Of a DNA stretch of 26,209 nucleotides, positions 1 through 8,039 are shown one piece after another. Position 1 is the first letter of the stretch. The number at the start of each line of letters is the position of its first letter. The stretch comes from Bremia lactucae (lineage: Eukaryota; Oomycota; Peronosporomycetes; Peronosporales; Peronosporaceae). Location: positions 923,825 to 950,033 of the forward strand of contig NC_090626.1 of NCBI RefSeq assembly GCF_004359215.1. Reading direction: 5' to 3'. The notes beneath the pieces are model-generated. The model searched no databases and had not been told where the DNA came from. It worked only from the letters and a program-made list of their open reading frames with translations. The position numbers and the translations under genes were made by a program.

Positions 1-418
1 ACTAAGAACTCTGGTAAAGTGTCGTCACGGGAGCGGTAATCCGTCTCCTCGTGCGCACTTACCAAGTAGGAAGTAGTTTTGAGACTGATTTATACTTAAT
101 AGAATTAAAAACAAATACCTATTTTTACCAATTAAATGATATCTCTATCGATATCATTTAATATGCATTGCGAGCGTATCTTTATAGATACCTCGCGTAA
201 CGGATGACGCTAGCCGTCATCACGGATGACGTTGGGCGTCATCTCTCCTAATGTGAATGCACCCATGTGCATCACATCCACAAGGGTTGGTCACAAATGT
301 GCACCACACCCGAGTGTTGGGTTTAATTACTAATATTAAGTAATTGACCATCCCCTTAAGTACACCAAGTGTACTTAACGGGGATTGTGTAACATTAGGG
401 CAACTTTAGCCCGTTACA
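1..418 (-). repeat. LTR family A, inverted, cut by window edge
   Basis: The reverse complement of this stretch starts TGTAACGGGCTAAAGTTGCC at position 418 and follows the LTR copies at 16688-17214 and 18559-19082 for about 400 bp. It shares the GATGACG/CGTCATC hairpins, the CGCTCGCAATACATATTA block and the block around CGGATTACCGCTCCCGTGACGACACTT. The last roughly 110 bp of the LTR lie off the left edge. No polypurine tract flanks position 418, so this is either a 5' LTR whose body is off-window or a solo LTR. Confidence 0.85.
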
Positions 419-520
419 AGTAATAAGTGTAACGACTTAGAGAGTCGAACAAGCTCGTAGAGCTTAATGTAACTAACTTAGTTCAAGCGACTCGGTGTTT
501 TTTTTAACCAAGTGGCAACT
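419..520 (+). repeat. Remnant of LTR family C
   Basis: The blocks AACAAGCTCGTAGAGCTT, TAGTTCAAG and ACCAAGTGGCAACT align in order with the middle of the LTR copies at 19443-19910 and 25482-25898. The similarity stops at 520, exactly where an LTR-A start begins, so element 2 appears to have inserted into an older LTR-C. Confidence 0.6.
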
Positions 521-668
521 TGAAACGGGCTGAAGTTGCCCTATGGTTCACTTTTTCCGTTAGATATACTTTGCGCACTTTATGAAATGCTCAATTACTT
601 CAGTGAAGTAATTTGACCCACCCTTGTGTATGTGATGCACATAGGGGCATTCACATTAAAAGGGATGC
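521..668 (+). repeat. 5' LTR of element 2, left piece
   Basis: It starts TGAAACGGGCTGAAGTTGCC (TGT changed to TGA) and runs through CCCACCCTTGTGTATGTGATGCACAT and CATTCACATTAAAAGGGATG, which match the first part of LTR-A at 16688 and 18559. The match breaks at 668 inside the motif GGGATGACGGCTAGCG and resumes at 10614. Element 1 occupies the gap. Confidence 0.75.
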
Positions 669-905
669 TGTTACGGGGCACAGCCGACTTGTACTGCTTC
701 AGTACAAGTCCACTTCGCACCTGCCCCAGTGCGAGTGGTGCCTCACGACACATCACATCACGTACACTAGTACGTGCAGAGGAAGAATCTGTAACGGGGC
801 ACTGCTGACTTGTACTGCTTCAGTACAAGTCCACTTCGCACTGCCTCAATGCGAGTGGTGCCTTACGTCACTTCACGTACACTAGTACGTGCTGGGAAGT
901 CTTCT
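669..905 (+). repeat. Tandem duplication of a three-hairpin module
   Basis: Two copies (669-789 and 790 to about 905) lie head to tail, and the other LTR of element 1 has one copy (from 10176). Each unit holds three consecutive stem-loops: GACTTGTACT/AGTACAAGTC around GCTTC, a GCACTG/CAGTGC-type stem around CCT, and CACGTAC/GTACGTG around ACTA. The 10176 copy has the third stem partly altered (CACGTTC). Confidence 0.75.
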
Positions 906-1229
906 CTTTGAAACACTTGCTTTAGAGGGGTTAAATTAAAACTGTATTAATATAATTTAGGTTCTTCTTTTCTATCTACTTAATACTAACTTAATTATAA
1001 ACTAATACAAAATATGTACTAGAAGTCTTATCTGTCTTTCTCTTTGCGCGCATCCAGCGCTGACTGGACCGCGGAAAAAGTCTATATAATGGTCCATATC
1101 TACGAATGGATAAGTCTTTAGAATATTATTATGTAAAGTAATATTCTCCAAATATTATCTACCTTGTAGATAATATATTAATTAACAGCCTCTAAGTGTT
1201 AATTTCATGTAACAATACACCCCGTTACA
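669..1229 (-). repeat. 3' LTR of element 1 (LTR family B)
   Basis: Positions 790-1229 match 10176-10613 along their length, from TGTAACGGGGCACTGC to CACCCCGTTACA. The copy here is longer because its first roughly 121 bp are duplicated in tandem (669-789 and from 790). The LTR ends are TG...CA and imperfect inverted repeats. A sequence TCTATATAATGG near 1080 could serve as a TATA-like motif on the plus strand, but I cannot show that it is used. Confidence 0.85.
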
Positions 1230-1246
1230 TCACCCCTCCCTTAAAC
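1230..1246 (-). other. Polypurine tract of element 1
   Basis: On the minus strand, GTTTAAGGGAGGGGTGA abuts the first base (1229) of the 3' LTR. This is the position and composition expected of the plus-strand primer of an LTR retrotransposon. The same tract recurs beside the LTR fragment that ends at 17399. Confidence 0.7.
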
Positions 1247-1361
1247 GACAATCACTCTGACTGTCATTTGGTAGAGTGGTCACTATAAGACCACTTAATT
1301 AAAAACGATGTTGATTGGTCAGATTCATATTTTTTAATTCTATCGCATGTATAACAAGTCC

Positions 1362-2352
1362 ATGCGGTATGCGAATAGAGCGGCGCCTTCGGCTACAATT
1401 CATGCAGCCGCGGGCGACGCATTATTGTCTCTTGCGGCAGACGTTCCGTCTGCTGTGGTGTCATTTTCTCCTGCAACTCTAAATGTTGCGGGTGCACGTG
1501 GTGATATTCCACGTGAATGCGACCCTTCTTTGGAGGTCGACTACGAATGCGAGTCGGACGAAATGGCCGACTCGGGGAGAATAGAATAGTCGCCTGATCA
1601 TCGTCAGGCGGCTGACTATGAGCCTTCGAATGACGGGGCTCATTCGAGTAGAAATGCTGCTAACATTCGATACAGCATGTTCGGTTCCGACGATGAGGAT
1701 GATTCCTCATCGCCAGCACCGTCTCCCGTGCCGCCACCTGCACATATTTCTGTGCGTCGTGATGACGATGACGTAAGCCATCGTAATAGTTCTTGTGCTA
1801 CCCCTGCTTCAGTAGGTACCACTCATGGCATCGTAGACACTAAAATGTCTCGTCTTGCCCCTGAGAAGAAGCCGTGATTTTTCTTAAACAGCTATTTAAT
1901 AGCTTGTCTGGAGAGACTACTCCTCACAATAAACATCCCTTATTTATTGCGACAAAGCTACATGGCCTTGATCCCAGCGCGAAGAACTTTCGCGCTGAGG
2001 AAGATTTTTATCTCGATGCTTTTTTCAAGCATCGATGGCATAGTGGCAACAATAAGCAAGATAAAGTCTCGCAAGCCTGGAGTGCGTTCATTCGCTATGT
2101 CAAAGACATTGGACGCGAAGCCTGGCTTAAGAAACTTAATGCAGTTCGCGTTAAGTTTGAGAAACGAATTCCAACCGATCGGTTGTCACGTGAGGCAGGA
2201 CTTCCATGTCTCACGTGGGGTGATCCCTGTCCGTGTTGTGTTGACAACACGAAACGAGTGAAATGGGATGTTTATGCCCTTTTTTCGCCCTGGGGAAGGG
2301 CTCACATCTCAATCGAGATGCGCGATGCAGTTGACGTTTTGCACTTGTATTA
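1362..2352 (+). pseudogene. Opposite-strand ORF of element 1 (aORF1), unknown function
   Basis: It lies between the integrase and 3' LTR of element 1 on the strand opposite pol, starting about 130 bp from the LTR. The start ATG-CGG at 1362 is shared with the copy at 17531. The first part (1362-1877) is Ala/Ser-rich, then acidic, with the phrases DPSLEVDYECESDE and GSDDEDDSSSPAP. Codon 1587-1589 is TAG where the other copy has CAG (Gln). A TGA at 1875-1877 ends this frame. A second frame continues to about 2352 with a different, well-folded-looking segment that includes FRAEEDFYLDAFFKHRW, WSAFIRYVKDIGREAWLKKL and LTWGDPCPCC. I recognise no family. The likely original was one protein of about 330 residues broken by one stop and one frameshift. 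The C-terminal join at about 2352 is an inversion breakpoint, so the true end is unknown. Confidence 0.55.
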
Positions 2353-3216
2353 CAAGCGCCAGGCGTACGTGTTTTCCGATGGACTTTCTGATCCATCGGA
2401 TGGGTCTCGTCATGCAGACAAACATGGAAGAGCAAATGTTCATTTATTTAAGATTAATGATCTAGTGCTACTATGCTCTCTACGGTAAACTTACCTAAGC
2501 GATTAGTCACTAATGTGGGTAGCAGTAAAGTACTACCCGAGTTCATTGGTCGTGTACTGCATCGCAGAGGCAATGCAGAAAAAATAGCATTGCTATGTAG
2601 GATGCGAATGCATCCTACGTTTTTCGTTGGTCGGCTACGCCCGTACCATCAGTACTCGTTTTTTTTTCGAGGACGGATCTGACCACCCTTTAAAAGAATT
2701 CCTAAAATATTCCTGTGGTCACGAACCAGATTCTCATGCTGAATCTTGAGATTCCCATGTCGGGTCCGAAGATCCTCGAAACCGCGATGAGTTGACGGCA
2801 GCTCATCACGAAGAGCGTGATAATTCCGTTGTTATCCAACATGGTTTACGCACTCTTCGAACGGTCTTCTAACCATTCGATATGATGAGCCTGCACCGTC
2901 TGCTCTAACGAGTGACGCTTACCGCGCACGTGATCCAGTCCTTCCTCCATATCATGAAGGAAGCGATCGAGTTTGTCGATCTTCGACTCTAGATCCGAAA
3001 CATGTGTCGGATCTAATTTTTCCTCCTCCGCCACAATCATTGGTGGATTTCCACGATGGTCAACGTTTCCTTGTGGAACGTATCCAAAACCACCGTGATG
3101 CAAAGGGGCAGCGAACGAGTAATCTTGTTCGCTGGCGCGGTTGTCCACCTTCACATGACAGCTGGGAGCATCGTTACCAGCTGATTGTTGACGTTGAGGA
3201 CCTCATTCGGCAGTTT
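2353..3216 (+). pseudogene. Inverted integrase C-terminus and chromodomain of element 1
   Basis: On the plus strand this encodes the end of a Ty3/gypsy integrase: a pre-SH3 helix (RQAYV...ADKHGRANV, to about 2440), an SH3-like/GPY-type domain (VNLPKRLVTNVGSS, HPTFFVGRLRPYHQY, to about 2665), a low-complexity linker, then a chromodomain at about 3067-3216 (FLVERIQNHRD, LVRWRGCPPSHDSWE). A frameshift lies near 2470 and stops occur in the linker. Chromodomains of this group are thought to steer integration by binding histone marks. The integrase core that should precede this block lies right after it on the other strand and lacks exactly these domains. The block is therefore best read as an in-place inversion of element 1's own pol end. 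Confidence 0.75.
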
Positions 3217-4089
3217 TGTCATTTTCAGTGCGCTTTGTGCGCACTGCCATGAGAGTTTTCTCATCTTCGATGTCGATTGTTTTGACATCGACATCATTCG
3301 CGTCGTTCTTAACTTCGACGCGTGATGAGCATGCACCAGAATGGTTTTGCTCGTGCGAGTTCGCCCCCCTCCCCTTAAAGAAGAGGATCCATCTAATTGG
3401 GTGGGTATGCGAGGATGGCGTAAGCCATTCACAAAGAACGGTGTATGCGTTGTAGACGTATGCACAGAATTATTGATGGCGAATTCGACCATCGGTAAGA
3501 ACTCGCTCCAATTCGGATACGATTGGACGTAACCTCGAAGTATCTCTTCGAGGACGCGATTTACGCGTTCTGTTTGACCATCCGTTTCCGGGTGATCAGA
3601 TGTTGACATAGTCAGCCGTGTTCCGAGAGATCGAACCACGGATTGCCAGAACGCCGCCGTGAATCTCGGATCTCTATCCGAAACTAATTCACGGGGTAAC
3701 CCATGGAGTTTGAATACCGGGTCGATAAAGACATGGGCACAATTCGGAGCCGTAATCGACTCTGGTACCGCAGCAAGCTGTACCATCTTGCCGAATCTGT
3801 CTACAAAAACAAGGATTCCATTGTTTTTGTGTTCGTCTTCGGGAAATCCGAAGACGAAGTCCATAGATACGGACTGCCAACACTCTGCCGGAAGTGGTAG
3901 AGGTTGAAGAGGTGCACTGGATGAAAGGCTAGGCTTCACCCGTTGACATGCCTCGCAAGCACGAATGTACTTGCACACGAACTGATACTGGCGCGGCCAG
4001 TAAAAGTCGCGACTTACTATGAGATAAGTCAGCTCACCTCCACGATGCCCACTTGTTGGTGCATCGTGACACTTACACATGATGCGCAA
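3210..4089 (-). pseudogene. Integrase zinc finger and catalytic core of element 1
   Basis: Integrase inserts the cDNA into the chromosome. Counting from Met at 4089, the HHCC zinc finger is H8, H15, C45, C48, and the core has D77 (SMDF), D138 (VSDRD) and E174 (GQTERVN). The last two are separated by 35 residues, the classic D,D(35)E spacing. The core reads without interruption to the HPRIPTQLDG phrase. After an LRGGG phrase the frame slips, and the recognisable tail continues to about 3210, where the gene stops against the inverted C-terminal block. The SH3 and chromodomain are therefore missing from this strand. The core itself is the best preserved enzyme in the window. Start choice is arbitrary because the domain is part of a polyprotein. 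Confidence 0.85.
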
Positions 4090-4291
4090 GCGAAAATCAT
4101 TGTGAGTTGGAACGACGACACGTGGAGTGTCGCCGGCAACGGCTAAGTAATAGAATAAGGTCGTTGCGTGCTGTGTATCGATCGGATGACGATCGATATA
4201 AAGCTGGTAAATCTTTAAAAAGATTTATCGGAATAATTCATCACATGATTCAATAAACGCAGAAGGTCCTTATCTTCTGCGTAGGCTTTCT
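4090..4291 (-). other. RNase H-integrase spacer of element 1
   Basis: This short stretch between the RNase H and integrase coding parts corresponds to the weakly conserved tether of Ty3/gypsy polyproteins. No domain is readable. It contains strong local hairpins at 4176-4198 (9-bp stem) and 4257-4282 (9-bp stem). Confidence 0.4.
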
Positions 4292-5035
4292 TTATGTGAT
4301 CATAAAAGGTTTATAACGAGACATTTGAAATGAGTGTTGCAACAGTGGGATTATATCAGTATTGGAATGCGCAGCCGGCTCGAAATCGGATCGGCGTGAT
4401 AACGCATCAGCGACGACATTAAGTCGTCCTGGTTTACATTCCACGGAGAAATTATACTCCGCGAAAAAGGATAGCCACCTCGCCATTCTTTGCGAAAGGT
4501 ATGGGCTATTTACGGCCGTGAGTAATGACGCAAGGTCCGTTATACGATGAACGGTCTATCTCCTAAAAGATAGACCCTAAATTTAGCCAATGCGTATTTC
4601 ATGGCAAAAAGTTCCTTGTCATGCACTGGGTAGTTGCGTTCAGCTGGTTGCAGCTGACGCGATTGGTAACAGACGACGCGCTCCGCGCCATCTGTATCGT
4701 ATTGCATTAACCCACAGCCGATTGCGAAATCGCTGGCGTCACAGACCACATGGAATAGTCTGTCTTGATCTGCAATCGCCAAGATGGGCGATTGCATCAA
4801 GCTTTGCTTGATACCTTCAAAGGAACGCTGACAATCAGCGTTTCATAGCAATTTCTCGTCTTTTTTCAAGAGACGAGAGGATGAACTGTTATCTCGGCAT
4901 AATTGCGGGAGTACTCGTGCAAGTACGCCGCTAATCCAAGGAATTTTCTAAGTCCCTTGACATCGACTGGAACTGGCCAGTCGGTAATTGCCTTGTTCAT
5001 TTCGGGATCAGGGCGCACGGTGTGCACGCGTTTCA
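4292..5035 (-). pseudogene. RT C-terminal part and RNase H of element 1
   Basis: Reading the minus strand from about 5035, VRPDPEMNKAITDWPVP and LRKFLGLAAYLHEYSRNYAE are the RT connection segment. Then PILAIADQD, FHVVCDASDFAIG (first RNase H Asp), RNYPVHDKELFAMKYAL (Glu) and MARWLSFFAEYNFSV...NVVADALSRR form the RNase H domain that degrades the RNA of the RNA-DNA hybrid. Frames shift near 4850 and near 4540, the latter inside the YTDHAS-type motif, which reads ITDLAS here. The segment begins abruptly at VRPDPE. The matching upstream part of RT ends at about 6970, so the two halves are split by the patch between them. Confidence 0.8.
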
Positions 5036-5254
5036 TAACGATCTCACACTATCGGTGACAGAATTCATGTCGACGAAACCCGACTACGAAATATATTTCT
5101 TTAGTGATTTGGGCGTCAACGTTCGTACTTGCGTCTCGAGTAGTCGTACCTGCATGGATTCTTCTCTCGTAAATGGAATGACTTTTATCTCCGCCAATTA
5201 CTCTGGTCTTACTGCAAGCGTCGTTTCGAAATACGCGATGATTCTTGAGATGAC

Positions 5255-5340
5255 GGTAGCTAATGCGTACAATAAGCCAACCAAGGCACCATACCGACTC
5301 AAACGCCAATCCCGCGGAAAGATGTTCCAATGAGCTCCAT
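5255..5340 (+). pseudogene. RT fragment in the patch
   Basis: Reading across two frames, AYNKPTKA and then QTPIPRKDVPMSSMG match the RT segment that precedes motif A (compare FNKLNAATVPTQTPLPRKD in element 1's own RT near 7390-7450). Only about 28 residues survive. The orientation is opposite to the surrounding host pol. Confidence 0.55.
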
Positions 5341-5374
5341 GGGAATACATAAATTTATTATTGTGTCACTCCCA

Positions 5375-5440
5375 TCAGTCACTGTTGTGACTGTTTGGGT
5401 GAGGATGTGATGTAACGGGGTGTCTCGTTTCATGAATAAC
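5375..5440 (+). repeat. Polypurine tract and LTR-B start, fragment
   Basis: GGGTGAGGATGTGA is followed at 5411 by TGTAACGGGGTGTCTCGTTTCATGA. This parallels the minus-strand junction at 1246-1205 (GGGAGGGGTGA then TGTAACGGGGTGTATTG). The upstream bases (CAGTCACTGTTGTGACTG) also resemble the sequence beside the 3' LTR of element 1. The similarity fades after about 30 bp of LTR. Confidence 0.5.
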
Positions 5441-6200
5441 TTTTCCCATAAGAGGACGTGAGTTCGATGGCGTGCATCCAATGGCGTTCAATGACGTGCC
5501 TCTAGTGTCCAATGGAGTTCGTCCTTGTCCTAACATGTGGAAAGTATCTTCAATCGGAAACGAAATTTATTCTACTTGGAGACGTTGTGCATGTCGGTTA
5601 TTTGTACGAAGTTGTCCACACTTCGCTACCGAGAGAAACAGTTGCCACCGAGTCGGGCGGTGACACCAGTTGGTGCCAGTCACCTCAAATTGGAGTAGGA
5701 GGTAAATAACTCCCATTCCGCGCACTAAGTGCAGCTTTTGTGTCATCCAGGACAGCTTCGTCTAGAAGTGACGACTTTTAATAGCAATGGCACTTAGAAT
5801 CTTTCGATTCTGCCACGCTTCTTTGCCTAGCTCACATGCAATACATTAACATGTACATGTATTATTCTATCTCATGAACTTGCAACTGCATCGCGTGCTT
5901 TTCTTTTGTAGCCATGTTCGCCTCCGTCTGCGCCCTATTAAGATCCACACGACCTTCGTTTTCACAATGTTCTTGCTCCACCCTACTGCAAATTGCAGAA
6001 GCGTCGCTCTTTCAGATATTGAGGCGGCTTGTTTCGCTATACCCAGCCTTTACTGCAGGTGGTGAATCTTTGCGAGCGCTTTAAATGCAATTAACTGTCT
6101 TCTCCTGAATTAATGGTTTCGTGATTTCAATATTCTGATCGATTCGCGCTTTATCGAGTCGACAAAAGCAAAGGTAGATTTTCTTCTTTTTCGATTTTCC
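5441..6200. other. Unassigned stretch without recognisable gene
   Basis: I find no recognisable domain on either strand. One minus-strand frame between about 6000 and 5870 gives a charged, Gln-rich piece (NRAQTEANMATKEKHAMQLQ) that could come from a coiled coil, but stops flank it. The bases are not obviously LTR sequence. It could be a remnant of another retroelement or original flanking DNA carried into the patch. Confidence 0.35.
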
Positions 6201-6279
6201 AGGAGCTATCGTAATGCACGTTTTAAAAGAATGCGCGTTTTCGCGCATTTTCGTTTTTCACGGAGTACAACTTCTCTGT

Positions 6280-6345
6280 GGAGTAAAAACAGGACGACTT
6301 AATGTCGTCGCTAATGCCCTATTGCACCGGCTGCGCAACTATGCT
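6280..6345 (+). pseudogene. RNase H tail fragment
   Basis: The phrase TGRLNVVANALLHR (about 6286-6330) matches the end of the RNase H domain, which in element 1 reads PGRLNVVADALSRR on the minus strand near 4395. It lies in a 91-codon plus-strand frame, but the rest of that frame is not recognisable. Confidence 0.5.
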
Positions 6346-6638
6346 CGAATTCTATGGAATTTATCGGAGGCTCCAATTACTGCAACACTCTTTGAAATTA
6401 CAGCTAAATCTGGTAAGTCGTGGTCAGATAAGGAACTTAAAATAGCTATTGTCTTGTTGCCTCAATATTACCACATTTGGTTATTTTGAGGCTATTTAGT
6501 CAATGAAATAATAAAAGATTTGGCCACCCATCTTATAGGTGTGGCCACCAAAATTCCTCTGACACTCGTAAGAATGTCTTCTCACGGCCCAGATGCACAG
6601 TAGATGGCGCATCATGAACTGTTGGCTCGTCGTCCGCA

Positions 6639-6795
6639 ATGGACGAAAGCGTCCTAGAAACGGACAAAATGAAACAATTCGCTGCTCAAGGCTGGGATGC
6701 CTTGAGAGACAGTCCGTTTTTTGAGGTTCTGTGGAAACATTGCGATGTGTTCCCAGAAGAAGTGCCGAGCCGCCTACCAGCAGATAGGGGAATCG
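6639..6795 (+). pseudogene. Pol fragment N-terminal to RT
   Basis: MDESVLETDKMKQFAAQGWD...DVFPEEVPSRLPADRGIGH is the stretch that leads into RT. The same text occurs in decayed form on the plus strand of element 2 at about 13000-13150. It breaks off at about 6795, where an oppositely oriented gag fragment starts. Confidence 0.65.
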
Positions 6796-6799
6796 GGCA

Positions 6800-6960
6800 C
6801 GCGGGCGCGCGGCAAACAGCTACGTGGTGACCCGCCTTACGACAGCGGAAACAAACCTGCTTGTCGGCGCTACAGGTCTCCAAAAGCCGTTACCTGAAGC
6901 ACGACGAACATAAGTGGCGTGCTCGATCGCGTCAACCTCCATGGTCTCAGGTTCTTCAGC
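6800..6960 (-). pseudogene. Gag zinc-knuckle fragment
   Basis: On the minus strand, PETMEVDAIEHATYVRRASGNGF is followed, after a frame change, by CFRCRKAGHHVAVC (6812-6853), a complete CX2CX4HX4C nucleic-acid-binding knuckle. Gag knuckles package the genomic RNA. This copy sits in the middle of a pol gene, far from the element's own gag, and its wording differs from the knuckle at 9085-9321. It therefore comes from another element family. Confidence 0.65.
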
Positions 6961-6969
6961 AGCAGCAGC

Positions 6970-7715
6970 GCACGCCGTGTTTACCGACGATGCACCCAAG
7001 AAGTGGTATTTCGCTTGCGCGAATATTCACTTCTTCAGATTTGCGTACAACTTATGCTTTCGCATAAGTGTAAGAACGTGAAGAACGTGAGTTTTACGAG
7101 CTTCCACGTCCGTCTTTCCGTCCATGGCTCGGCTATGGACGAATACATCGTCAAAATAACTCGGTGAGAATTCTCGCACCGGTCTAAACAGATTCATTAC
7201 GCATCCGTTGAATGTTGGAGGGGCGTTACTAAGTCCCTGTGGCATTACTAGCCATTCCCACAGCATCCCACTGGGAGTGCTCACTGCCGTGTACGGGATG
7301 TTCCGTTCACGCATAAGGATCTGATAAAATCCATCCATCAGATCCATAGACGAAAAGATGGTACTCTTAGACATACCATCTATGATTACGTCTTTTCTAG
7401 GTAACGGCGTTTGAGTCGGAACCGTTGCAGCATTCAGTTTATTGAATGCGTGCACTATCCGCCGCCCTCCTGTGGCCTTTGCACACAGAAGGTCGGAGAG
7501 CTATGTGGGGAGGTTGACTCCCTCACATGGCCCGCATTTAATCGATCGATAAAGAATTTAACGATCGCAAGTACTTGTTCACGAGGCAGTGGCCACTGTA
7601 TCATGACACAGTACTTTGAGCCCGTTTTGAGCTCGATCTCATGTCGAGTGCCTTTATATTTTATCTTTAGGCAACTCGCATGGAACCTTTTCAGGGAGTA
7701 CATCCCTGAATTCAA
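6970..7715 (-). pseudogene. Reverse transcriptase, N-terminal two thirds, element 1
   Basis: RT copies the element RNA to cDNA. From 7715 the minus strand gives the fingers region (KTGSKYCVMIQWPLPREQV, VCVQRP-type motif). A frameshift at about 7455 leads into HAFNKLNAATVPTQTPLPRKD, motif A SSMDLMDGFYQI (catalytic Asp at codon 38 of the second frame), the FRPVREF segment and motif C YFDD at 7147-7158, with both catalytic Asp present. The chain continues to LYANLKK, shifts frame, and ends at LLGCIVGKHGVR. The C-terminal part is displaced to 5035-4800 by the inserted patch. Confidence 0.85.
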
Positions 7716-8039
7716 TCAAATCGTTACATAAAGGATTTGTCTTAAGTGACTCCCAGGATTGAGTAGTATATCTATCAATCCGAGTCTTCACATCGAGGAC
7801 ACTTTCGTCCATCGATGAGCTGCTGAGAACCGTTCGTTCTGTGCAAATATAACCGCTGACCGTATATCGGTTACGTACTCGTTCTCTGTGACGAGTACGC
7901 AGATCTGCTTGAATCCATCACTATGCAGCTCTCTCAAAAATCGCTTGGGCTCTAGGGTTGGTAATAGTTATCTCCAAAGTTAACTTCGGAGGCGCATACA
8001 GATAAAGAGTGTAAGCGCCTACTCTTGATCCGTTATTAA
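7716..8039 (-). other. Protease-RT spacer of element 1
   Basis: There is no recognisable domain here. It sits between the protease tail and the RT fingers, where Ty3/gypsy polyproteins have a poorly conserved linker. Several stops interrupt each minus-strand frame. Confidence 0.35.

Larger units (their letters stand above)
5025..6970. mobile_element. Patchwork of retroelement fragments inserted in element 1 RT
   Basis: The host RT stops after LLGCIVGKHGVR at about 6970 and resumes at VRPDPE at about 5025. Both edges share the 7-mer CGTGCGC. In between lie short pieces of related elements in mixed orientation: plus-strand RT around 5255-5340, a plus-strand polypurine/LTR start at about 5375-5440, plus-strand RNase H at about 6280-6345, plus-strand pol at 6639-6790 and a minus-strand gag zinc knuckle at 6812-6960. 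No pair of LTRs frames it. It looks like captured cDNA fragments or several rearrangements, not a simple nested insertion. Confidence 0.6.

Noticed and set aside
613..885. Overlapping plus-strand open frames (up to 90 codons) over the LTR hairpin module
   Set aside because: They lie wholly in repeated LTR sequence, are created by the tandem unit, have no domain and are not matched by codon-like conservation in the 10176 copy.
669..1229. DNA transposon with terminal inverted repeats (TGTAACGGGG...CCCCGTTACA)
   Set aside because: The ends are short inverted repeats as is normal for LTRs. Direct copies flank gag-pol genes, and polypurine tracts adjoin them.
3004..3252. Independent host chromodomain gene on the plus strand
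   Set aside because: It continues from integrase SH3 text on the same strand and has the wording of gypsy chromodomains. An inversion within element 1 accounts for it.
7411..7731. Plus-strand open frame of 106 codons
   Set aside because: It is a shadow of the minus-strand RT, which has clear motifs there.
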